From the NCBI GenBank assembly GCA_031362265.1, contig JANLSE010000118.1, positions 1 through 7,966 of the forward strand: a stretch of DNA of 7,966 nt. Reading direction: 5' to 3'. The notes under the pieces are model-generated. The model had not been told where the DNA came from. It saw nothing but the letters and a program-made list of their open reading frames with translations, and ran no database searches. How positions within the stretch are numbered: position 1 is the stretch's first letter; every line of letters begins with the position of its first letter. The stretch is from JANLSE01 sp031362265 (GTDB taxonomy: Bacteria > Chloroflexota > Chloroflexia > Chloroflexales > Roseiflexaceae). The position numbers and the translations under genes are program-made. Positions 1 through 5,218 of this stretch are shown in pieces.

Positions 1-433
1 CTTCCTTGGTGAAGTACTTGTCGAGTGGCACAATTACCTTATTGTAGGCGTAGTGCTTGATGTCTGGGCCATCTGCCATGAACAGATCCAGCACTGTACC
101 AGCGGCAACAGCCGTCTCAATCTTGGGGAATAGATCGGAAAACCCGACCAAATCAAGATTGATGGTAACATTGTTGGCCATTGGATCGCCGCTGGCCTTC
201 CAGGCATCGATGACCTTCTGATACGGAAGCGTATCATCGGGGCTGCAGCACATCACGAAGTTGATGACAACTGGCTCAGCAGCTGGCACAGCGGTGGGCG
301 CAGCAGCGGGAACTGCAGTCGCTGCGGGGGCAGCGGGCGCAGCGGTTGGTGGAGTAGCTGGGGCAGTAGCGCTACAAGCCGATAGGATAAACAGCGCGAT
401 AAGCACGACAATCGACGTGGATCGCATCTTCAT
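1..433 (-). CDS. ABC transporter solute-binding lipoprotein, N-terminal part (sugar-type, family 1)
   Basis: This is the amino-terminal 144 residues of a secreted, lipid-anchored binding protein; the rest lies beyond the left edge. Residues 1-20 form a lipoprotein signal peptide: basic MKMRS, a hydrophobic stretch (about 8-18) and the lipobox L17-S18-A19-C20, so Cys20 would be lipidated. Residues 21-54 are an Ala/Pro/Thr linker typical of surface-tethered binding proteins. From residue 55 the pattern (a beta strand, a helix with KVIDAW, then AAGTVLDLFMADGPDIKHYAYNK and VPLDKYF) matches extracellular solute-binding proteins of carbohydrate importers, where a G-x-x-D-(L/V)-F segment and a later PLD-x-(Y/F) are typical. 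It would deliver ligand to a membrane permease encoded further left. The ATG at 433 is preferred over the in-frame ATG at 427 because GGAGG (439-443) sits 5 bases ahead. It lies downstream of a LacI-type regulator on the same strand. The ligand cannot be read from the sequence. An odd Cys62-Cys63 pair occurs at the start of the mature domain. Confidence 0.85.
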   Translation of the reverse strand, partial: MKMRSTSIVVLIALFILSACSATAPATPPTAAPAAPAATAVPAAAPTAVPAAEPVVINFVMCCSPDDTLPYQKVIDAWKASGDPMANNVTINLDLVGFSDLFPKIETAVAAGTVLDLFMADGPDIKHYAYNKVIVPLDKYFTKE

Positions 434-437
434 GAAG

Positions 438-481
438 ACCTCCCTACTTGATATGGCTCACTCGTTCGTGAAACCTCCCTA
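438..481 (-). promoter_or_regulatory. Duplicated ribosome-binding sequence upstream of the solute-binding protein gene
   Basis: The 9-base word TAGGGAGGT (minus strand) occurs twice, at 473-481 and 438-446, 35 bases apart. The copy next to the gene is the Shine-Dalgarno sequence for the ATG at 433. Between the copies a very short frame, GTG AGC CAT ATC AAG TAG (461 to 444), ends inside the second copy. The gap from the first GGAGG to this GTG is 12 bases, longer than usual. The duplication is seen directly; a role as a leader-peptide or standby ribosome site is only inferred, and a chance local duplication is equally possible. Confidence 0.4.
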
Positions 482-584
482 GAGGACCGGGGACATCTGT
501 GCTCATCGGACCGAGTGCCAGATGAGGTGTTGTCGAATGTAACGTGTACTAGGCTACTCCTTTCCATAACTACGCAGCGTGTTC

Positions 585-599
585 ATACAAAAACTGTAT
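585..599. repeat. Short inverted repeat in the YjbQ-lipoprotein gap
   Basis: The arms ATACA (585-589) and TGTAT (595-599) are perfect inverses separated by five bases. It lies in the 188-base gap (434-621) between the YjbQ gene and the solute-binding protein gene. It is too AT-rich and short to be a convincing terminator. It could be a small operator, or chance. I saw no convincing promoter in the rest of this gap. Confidence 0.2.
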
Positions 600-621
600 T
601 GCGGGAGAGAGAATGCAGAAA

Positions 622-1029
622 CTATCCAGCGATAATCTTAACCATAACCTGTCGCTGGCGTGGCCCATCAAATTCGAAGAACAACAGCCCTTGGGAATGC
701 CCAAGCACAAGATCATTATTCTCGATCAGCACGGTCTCGGTATTACCAATCAGGCTTGCCTTAATATGCGCTGATGCGTCTGCAGGAGTATCGAAAATAT
801 GATGAAAATCAGTGCGGGTTGGCACAATGCGGCGAATTTCATCCACGAGATCTGCTGCTGTTGCTGGATCCATATGGCTGTTGATTGTGATGGCGGCAGT
901 TGTATGGCCAACAATCACAAAGCAGATCCCGCTCTGTACTTGGCTCTCCTTCACAATTGCGCGCACCTGTTCGGTCACATTCACGAGCGAGTCGCCAAGT
1001 TGAGTTGATAGTGAGATCGTCTTATACAA
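622..1029 (-). CDS. YjbQ/UPF0047 family protein (secondary thiamine-phosphate synthase-like)
   Basis: A 135-residue protein, close to the usual length of the YjbQ family of small trimeric cytoplasmic enzymes. The family signature is clear: GICFVIVGHTTAAITINSHMDP (about 35-55, with the conserved His-Thr-Thr), then ASAHIKASLIGNTETVLI (about 85-102) and LGHSQGLLFFEFDGPRQRQVMVKI (about 108-132). The E. coli member has weak thiamine-phosphate synthase activity; the physiological role of the family is unsettled, so the name should not be read as proven function. It starts with TTG at 1029, with GGAGG six bases upstream, and this start lies inside the last codons of the LacI-type gene (8-base overlap), so translation of the two is probably coupled. 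A YjbQ-type gene placed between a sugar-type regulator and a binding protein is an unusual neighbourhood for a thiamine enzyme. Family assignment is secure; role is not. Confidence 0.88.
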   Translation of the reverse strand: MYKTISLSTQLGDSLVNVTEQVRAIVKESQVQSGICFVIVGHTTAAITINSHMDPATAADLVDEIRRIVPTRTDFHHIFDTPADASAHIKASLIGNTETVLIENNDLVLGHSQGLLFFEFDGPRQRQVMVKIIAG

Positions 1030-2077
1030 GCGCTACCTCCAAAGAGCTATTCGAACGGCGCTGCTGAGTGGTCGCGGTAAATCCTAGTGTGGAAGATCGA
1101 CAAATCAGGTGTGGCTCGACAACCACCGTTCGTGATTCGTAGGGTGCGCGATTGTTGATCCGATCAAGTAACATATTCATCGTAATCTTACTCATTTCGG
1201 GAATGGGCTGCTCAACTGTTGAAAGCGGCGGGCATGTATGCTCAGTTAGTGCAATCCCATCAAACCCAATCACTGCAACATCATCTGGCACGCGTAAACC
1301 ACGCTCATTGATCGCCTGCATCGCACCTAATGCCATCATATCGTTATAAGCAAAGATTGCAGTCGGTGGTTCTGACAAATTAAGCAACTGCTTCGCCCCG
1401 CTCAAGCCAGTTGGTGGTGTGTAATCGCCCGAACAAATCAACTGCTCATCAAACGCAATACCGTGCTCTTGGAGCGCTTGGCGATAGCCAGCCAGCCGAT
1501 CAATTGACAGTAACGAATGCGATAGCCCAGTAATACAACCAATGCGCCGATGACCTTGAGTAATCAAATGCAATGTCGCTTGGTATGCACCTTTGAAATT
1601 ATCAATAATCACCGAGTCGATCAGCCGACCAGAGCGTTTCTGTTCGAACCAGACAACCGGTATATTCCGTTTCAACAATGGCGCAATATGCTCGGCTGTC
1701 AATAACAAACTAATACATATCAGCCCATCAACCCGCCGCGCAACAAGGTTATCTAGATAACGTAACTCTTGCTTAAACGACCAATCTGAGTTGCAGAGAA
1801 TAATACTATACCCCGCTTCATTGGCCGCTATCTCCATACAATGGGCAACTCGTGCAAAGAAAGGTATCTCAACATCCGGTACGATCAAGCCAATCGTCAG
1901 TGTGGCACTCACGCGCAAACTGCGCGCTACTGCATTTGGCTGGTAATGCAATTCCTCCATTGCTTCTAGCACGCGATCTCTGGCAACATCGCTAACCACC
2001 CGTGTACCATTCAGTACATGGCTTACAGTTGCTGTAGAAACCCCCGCTAGTTGTGCAACGTCGCGAATCGTCGCCAA
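1022..2077 (-). CDS. LacI-family transcriptional regulator
   Basis: A 351-residue cytoplasmic DNA-binding regulator, slightly longer than the typical 330-345 residues. Residues 2-24 (TIRDVAQLAGVSTATVSHVLNG) are the canonical LacI helix-turn-helix, and residues 47-56 (PNAVARSLR) are the hinge helix with its minor-groove-inserting Leu. From about 60 onward comes a periplasmic-binding-protein-like sugar-sensing domain: IGLIVPDVEIPFFARVAHCMEIAANEAGY, RRVDGLICIS, GHRRIGCITG, AIFAYNDMMALGAMQAINERGLRVPDDVAVIGFDGI and LSTVEQP. The start is TTG at 2077 with AGGGG six bases upstream; a nearby ATG is out of frame. Its last codons overlap the start of the YjbQ gene, and the solute-binding lipoprotein gene follows on the same strand, so control of that importer by its sugar ligand is likely. 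A LacI-type palindrome at 2122-2133 points to autoregulation. The C-terminal tail after about residue 330 is rich in Ser, Arg and Gln and looks poorly conserved. The effector is unknown. Confidence 0.95.
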   Translation of the reverse strand: MATIRDVAQLAGVSTATVSHVLNGTRVVSDVARDRVLEAMEELHYQPNAVARSLRVSATLTIGLIVPDVEIPFFARVAHCMEIAANEAGYSIILCNSDWSFKQELRYLDNLVARRVDGLICISLLLTAEHIAPLLKRNIPVVWFEQKRSGRLIDSVIIDNFKGAYQATLHLITQGHRRIGCITGLSHSLLSIDRLAGYRQALQEHGIAFDEQLICSGDYTPPTGLSGAKQLLNLSEPPTAIFAYNDMMALGAMQAINERGLRVPDDVAVIGFDGIALTEHTCPPLSTVEQPIPEMSKITMNMLLDRINNRAPYESRTVVVEPHLICRSSTLGFTATTQQRRSNSSLEVALV

Positions 2078-2121
2078 ATGACACCCCTGGGACCATTACA
2101 ACACATGCGCTGCGTTCAGAG

Positions 2122-2133
2122 GTAAACGATTAC
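2122..2133. promoter_or_regulatory. Candidate LacI-family operator
   Basis: The sequence GTAAACGATTAC is a 12-base palindrome with a central CG and matching outer half-sites GTAA/TTAC; only the fifth and eighth positions break symmetry. CG-centred palindromes of this length are the usual operators of LacI-family regulators. It lies 45 bases upstream of the LacI-type start and within the divergent gap before the hydrolase, so it could autoregulate the regulator operon and might also affect the hydrolase, 187 bases away. Binding is inferred from pattern and position. Confidence 0.55.
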
Positions 2134-2225
2134 GTACAGTGGTTTGTTTCGCGAATATAGCTATGGATTCTCAAAGGTTTGGTGTAGATACTTGGGATGC
2201 CCCATTCTAACAAGCCATGAGTTTT

Positions 2226-2253
2226 CTGTCAAGCTGATTCCACGTGCTATACT
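2226..2253 (+). promoter_or_regulatory. Candidate sigma-70-type promoter for the hydrolase
   Basis: CTGTCA (2226-2231, four of six matches to the -35 consensus) lies 16 bases before TATACT (2248-2253), which is preceded by TG in the extended -10 position (2245-2246). Transcription would begin near 2260, giving a leader of about 60 bases before the ATG at 2321. The -10 is good and the -35 moderate. Other TA-rich stretches nearby could serve instead. Confidence 0.45.
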
Positions 2254-2320
2254 AGCCGTATTCAACAGTATTCCTGGCTATATCTACTGCTATAGAGTTG
2301 CTAAGAGAAGGAACTGTACT

Positions 2321-3061
2321 ATGAAACTCCACACCGCTACTTGGGGTAGCCCTACTGCGAAGCGTAGCATTGTGCTCATCCATGGTGTAACATCAAGTGC
2401 CGCAAGTTGGGTGCGAGTCGGGCCTGCATTGGCAGATGATGGTTTCTATGTTGTTGCTCCGGAGCTACGCGGCCATGGCCACAGCCCCAAAGCCGATGGC
2501 CAATATGCACTCGATCTCATGGTTGGCGATCTTGCCGAGAGTGTGCCACTCGCACCAACCCTGCTTGTTGGCCATTCCTATGGCGGGGTCATGGCGATCC
2601 TAGCGATTCGTCAAGGAATTCTTAAGCCAGAAGGTCTGCTCCTTGAAGATCCTGTGCTCTTCTTTGCCGATAAGGATCTTCCCGCTCGCTTACTGAAGAA
2701 TGATGAGGCGACACTCCCACGCGATGTTGAAGGATATTTACGCGCTAATCCTAAATGGAAGCCAATTGATGCCGAAGGGAAAGTTGCATCAATCCAAGCC
2801 ATTAATTGGGATCACATGCGCCAGGTCTTCTCCGATAATGCGCCATGGGATCTGCGCCCCGATCTCCGAACTATTGCCAAAAGCGTGCCAACTCGCCTTA
2901 TTCTGCCAGAAACCAGCTTTTATGTCCCACCTTCTGATGTTGAGACAATTCTGACCGACCTTGGATCAGATGCAGTTATCCACGTTCCTGGTGCTGGCCA
3001 TAGCATTCATCGCGATGATCTCGATGCGTTTCTAGCAGTCGTCCAGCAGTTGTGTATGTGA
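2321..3061 (+). CDS. Alpha/beta hydrolase fold protein
   Basis: A 246-residue cytoplasmic hydrolase of the alpha/beta fold; substrate unknown. Strand b3 and the oxyanion-hole motif are IVLIHGVTSSAASW (17-30), followed by VVAPELRGHGHSP (44-56), the nucleophile elbow VGHSYGG (83-89, Ser86) and a C-terminal GAGHSIHRDD with His227 as catalytic base. The acid is unclear: at the usual place after strand b6 the sequence reads LILPETSFYVPP (193-204), where a G-x-x-D is expected. Glu197 or Asp206 could serve. I chose ATG 2321 because AAGGA (2308-2312) lies eight bases ahead and fold similarity begins there. The frame stays open upstream to an ATG at 2144, but those 59 residues show no fold motif and contain the candidate promoter. 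The gene is monocistronic, divergent from the LacI-type gene, and its TGA forms part of the first unit of a tandem-repeat array. Esterase, lipase, epoxide hydrolase or lactonase are all possible. Confidence 0.88.
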   Translation: MKLHTATWGSPTAKRSIVLIHGVTSSAASWVRVGPALADDGFYVVAPELRGHGHSPKADGQYALDLMVGDLAESVPLAPTLLVGHSYGGVMAILAIRQGILKPEGLLLEDPVLFFADKDLPARLLKNDEATLPRDVEGYLRANPKWKPIDAEGKVASIQAINWDHMRQVFSDNAPWDLRPDLRTIAKSVPTRLILPETSFYVPPSDVETILTDLGSDAVIHVPGAGHSIHRDDLDAFLAVVQQLCM

Positions 3062-3107
3062 ACGCAGGAACGCAAGAACGCAGGAACGCAGGAGCGCAGG
3101 AGCGCAG
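3060..3107. repeat. Tandem 8-bp repeat array, left half (consensus GAACGCAG, 6 copies)
   Basis: Six head-to-tail 8-base units begin at 3060, 3068, 3076, 3084, 3092 and 3100: GAACGCAG three times, one GAACGCAA, and two GAGCGCAG. The first unit overlaps the TGA of the hydrolase gene. There are no spacers, so this is not a CRISPR. It is the left half of a composite array whose right half starts at 3123. Confidence 0.9.
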
Positions 3108-3154
3108 GAATAGCCTGTAGTTGTTATGCGTTATGCGTTATGCGCTCTTGCGTT
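3069..3154. terminator. Long imperfect hairpin between convergent genes, possible bidirectional terminator
   Basis: Bases 3069-3082 (AACGCAAGAACGCA) pair with 3141-3154 (TGCGCTCTTGCGTT) at 13 of 14 positions, and the stem continues inward with AACGCA (3085-3090) against TGCGTT (3134-3139). It lies between two converging 3' ends, a place where a bidirectional terminator is expected. There is no T-tract, so classical intrinsic termination is not shown; mRNA 3'-end protection is an alternative. Confidence 0.4.
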
Positions 3155-3194
3155 ATGGTTATGCGGTATGCGCTTGTGCGCTATGCGTTTGTGC
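3123..3194. repeat. Tandem 7-bp repeat array, right half (consensus GTTATGC, degenerate)
   Basis: Three perfect GTTATGC units (3123-3143) are followed by degenerate 6-8 base relatives such as GCTCTTGC, GGTATGC, GCTTGTGC and GCTATGC to about 3194. The last units run through the TAG stop (3181-3183) and final codons of the enoyl-CoA hydratase-family gene, so that protein's tail (RTNA) is written in repeat sequence. The TGCGTT core is the exact complement of AACGCA in the left half. Confidence 0.85.
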
Positions 3195-4002
3195 GCTTGA
3201 ACGGGCCGTCGCGCTCTTCCAGGAAGGCCTTCATATCGCCAGATTCCATCAGGCCAAACAGGCGATCCTTCTCAGGAATGCCAACCGAGCCAAGCACAAG
3301 GGTATCATTGGCCTTGTGGAGGTATTGGGCGTTCATGAAACCCATGCTTTCATAGGTGCGCCGCAAGCTATCTTTGGTCATACGCACCGCATATGGTGGT
3401 ACAAGCGCAATCCGGCGAGCCATCCGCATGGCCTCATCGAAGAGCTGTGCCTGTGGAACCACGCGTGCGACCATGCCAAGCCCAAGTGCTTCTTGTGCGC
3501 TGACGGTATCGCCAGAATAGTACAAATAATGAATCATCTTGGGGTTGCTGTTAAACCAGGGTAGCAGTAACAGTGGCGAAAGTGCCCCATGGCGAATCTC
3601 AGGCTCACCAAAGCGCGCCTGCTCAGCCGCCAGTGTGATATCACAAATCATGGCAATATTCGAGCCTGCTGCAACTGCATACCCATTCACAGCCGAAATC
3701 GCTGGAATACGCAAATTCCAGATCTTAAGAATAATTCGGAAGTTCGATTCTACCGCTGCAGTCAGATCTGGTGTGGTCTCGGGCATTTCCAGGCCATCTA
3801 AATCAAAGCCAACCGAGAAAGCCCGTTCCCCAGCTCCAGTAATCACAAGGCAACGCACAGTCTCATCAGTATTCACCTGATCTAACACCTGATCAAGTTT
3901 CTGCATCATCGTAGGTGTCAGCGCATTAAGTTTCTCTGGCCGGTTAAAACGAATAATACCAACATGCCCATCTTGTTCGTAAATCAGTGGATCAGGGCTC
4001 AT
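3181..4002 (-). CDS. Enoyl-CoA hydratase/isomerase family (crotonase fold) protein
   Basis: A 273-residue cytoplasmic protein of the crotonase fold, the usual family length. Visible motifs are IIRFNRPEKLNAL (16-28), the CoA/oxyanion segment RAFSVGFDLDGL (60-71), the helix segment AVNGYAVAAGSNIAMICDITLAAEQARFGEPEI (104-136) and SAQEALGLGMVARVVP in the C-terminal half. Classical hydratases use two glutamates 20 residues apart (Glu144 and Glu164 in the rat enzyme). Here the first is Asn115 and only the second, Glu135, is kept; the following GAGG loop is also replaced by ALSPLLLLPW. It may therefore be an isomerase, hydrolase or other crotonase-fold enzyme and not a standard beta-oxidation hydratase. 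ATG 4002 has AGGAG six bases upstream. The oxygenase gene ends 22 bases before this start on the same strand, so the two are probably one operon. The stop lies inside a repeat array. Confidence 0.9.
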   Translation of the reverse strand: MSPDPLIYEQDGHVGIIRFNRPEKLNALTPTMMQKLDQVLDQVNTDETVRCLVITGAGERAFSVGFDLDGLEMPETTPDLTAAVESNFRIILKIWNLRIPAISAVNGYAVAAGSNIAMICDITLAAEQARFGEPEIRHGALSPLLLLPWFNSNPKMIHYLYYSGDTVSAQEALGLGMVARVVPQAQLFDEAMRMARRIALVPPYAVRMTKDSLRRTYESMGFMNAQYLHKANDTLVLGSVGIPEKDRLFGLMESGDMKAFLEERDGPFKRTNA

Positions 4003-4024
4003 TGAGTGCTCCTAACTATGCTGG

Positions 4025-4975
4025 TTACGCCTTTTTCTCCGCCAATGTACCCGCCTTCTCGCTCTTCTGGCGCAGATGCTCACCAGCCAGGATTGGCGCA
4101 TATTTAGCTGGATTGGTTGCGCTACAGCAGCTGTCTAAGCAGCTAATTAACGCATTCTCGTTGGGTGAATGAAAGAAGACAATCGACTGCCGCCGACTTC
4201 CGAGGTTTTTATCGCGTGGCGGATTTATGACTCGATGCACGGTCGATGTCCAGCGGTCGTTTGTCCAGTACTGCATCATATCGCCAATATTGATCACAAA
4301 CGAGTTGGGAGCAGTCACAACATCCAGCCATGTTCCAGTACGATCAAGAACCTGAAGGCCACCAACAACATTCTCGGAGCGTAAGATCGTCAGCGTACCA
4401 TAATCGGAATGAGCTCCCGCCCGTAGCTGGCCTGGCAAGGGATCTTCAGGCTGATCTGGGTAGTTAATAACGCGCATAAATGCTTGCGGTGGCTCGATTT
4501 TATCGTCGAAAAAGTGCTCAGGCAGATCAAGTGCCGTTGCAAAAATCTGCATAATCGAGGCCGCCAACCCATTTAAGGTGCGAAAATACTCAATCCAGGT
4601 CGCCTTGAGCTCAGGTGGGCGCGCTGGCCAGCGATCATGATCAAAATCGCGACCTGCATTAAGCGACTCCTTCAGATCACCAGGGGTTTTCTGGCCCAGG
4701 CTCGCCGCCAAGCTTTCTACCTGCAATGGCACATAACCAACACCAATCGAATTGACCCGCACCTGAAGCTTTTCTTCAAATGGCAGATCAAAAAAGCTAC
4801 GCGATATATCATAGGTACCTTGGATCAGATCTACAGGGACACCATGGCCAACAATACTAAGGAATCCAATATCCTCACAGGCTTGGCCAACCTGCGCAGC
4901 AACCATACGTTTTCCCTCAGCGCTACCCGCCAAGAACGGAGCAATATCGATCACCGGTACGGATGTGATTGCCAT
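4025..4975 (-). CDS. Isopenicillin N synthase-like 2-oxoglutarate/Fe(II)-dependent oxygenase
   Basis: A 316-residue non-heme iron oxygenase of the isopenicillin N synthase/plant-type dioxygenase family, at normal length. The N-terminal DIOX_N-type domain covers roughly residues 5-125 (VPVIDIAPFL, GFLSIVGHGVP, FFDLPFEEK). The double-stranded beta-helix core spans about 165-270 with all metal ligands present: His189 and Asp191 in AHSDYGTLTIL, and His247 in STVHRVINP. Arg262-x-Ser264 (RRQS) is the usual 2-oxoglutarate-binding pair. The conserved C-terminal YAPILAGEHL follows. It should hydroxylate, desaturate or cyclise a small organic substrate in the cytoplasm; the substrate cannot be read, and no peptide synthetase lies nearby, so antibiotic synthesis is not implied. 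ATG 4975 has AAGGGG five bases upstream. It leads a probable two-gene operon with the crotonase-fold gene. Only 16 bases separate its start from a tandem-repeat array, leaving little room for a conventional promoter. Confidence 0.93.
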   Translation of the reverse strand: MAITSVPVIDIAPFLAGSAEGKRMVAAQVGQACEDIGFLSIVGHGVPVDLIQGTYDISRSFFDLPFEEKLQVRVNSIGVGYVPLQVESLAASLGQKTPGDLKESLNAGRDFDHDRWPARPPELKATWIEYFRTLNGLAASIMQIFATALDLPEHFFDDKIEPPQAFMRVINYPDQPEDPLPGQLRAGAHSDYGTLTILRSENVVGGLQVLDRTGTWLDVVTAPNSFVINIGDMMQYWTNDRWTSTVHRVINPPRDKNLGSRRQSIVFFHSPNENALISCLDSCCSATNPAKYAPILAGEHLRQKSEKAGTLAEKKA

Positions 4976-4991
4976 AACAACCCCTTTCTAG

Positions 4992-5105
4992 GAGAACCAA
5001 TAACCAAAGAGAACCGCAGAACCAAGAACCGCAGAACCGCAGAACCAAGAACCGCAGAACCGCAGAACCGCAGAACCGCAGAACCGCAGAACCGAGACCG
5101 AGAAC
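4992..5105. repeat. Tandem 8-bp repeat array, left block (consensus GAACCGCA)
   Basis: About a dozen head-to-tail units based on GAACCGCA run from 4992 to 5105, with variants (AACCAAG, GAGACC) at the edges and mid-array and an exact run of several units at about 5048-5092. It lies immediately upstream of the oxygenase start. Sequence and 8-base period resemble the GAACGCAG array at 3060-3107, differing mainly by one extra C. Confidence 0.9.
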
Positions 5106-5109
5106 TGTT

Positions 5110-5186
5110 CCAATGCTCCAATGCTCCAATGCTCCAATGCTTCACCCAGAGGGTACCCGGCTTCAATGCTCCAATGCTCCAATGCT
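5110..5186. repeat. Tandem 8-bp repeat array, middle block (consensus CCAATGCT)
   Basis: Four exact CCAATGCT units (5110-5141) are followed by an unrelated 21-base insert that contains GGTACC, then three more units (5163-5186, the first with a T in place of the leading C). The split into two groups around a unique insert suggests slippage or a small insertion within an older array. Confidence 0.9.
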
Positions 5187-5218
5187 CTGCGCTCTGCGCT
5201 TTGCGCTCTGCGCTCTGT
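5184..5218. repeat. Tandem 7-bp repeat array, right block (consensus GCTCTGC, 5 copies)
   Basis: Five heptamers begin at 5184, 5191, 5198, 5205 and 5212 (GCTCTGC, with one GCTTTGC and a final GCTCTGT). The last runs into the TGA stop of the tyrosine recombinase (minus strand, 5218-5220). TCTGCG in this block is the exact complement of CGCAGA in the left block, so left and right blocks can pair in 6-base stretches separated by small internal loops. Confidence 0.9.

Noticed and set aside
484..513. GGACCG direct repeat as a terminator for the YjbQ gene
   Set aside because: The copies are direct and not inverted, and there is no T-tract, so no terminator hairpin forms.
2144..2320. 59-codon in-frame upstream extension of the alpha/beta hydrolase
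   Set aside because: It shows no fold motif, holds the best promoter candidate (2226-2253), and the ATG at 2321 has a well-spaced AAGGA.
3060..5218. CRISPR array or integron attachment-site cassette array
   Set aside because: Units are 7-8 bases with no spacers, no cas genes are present, and there are no attC-like sites or cassettes despite the neighbouring tyrosine recombinase.
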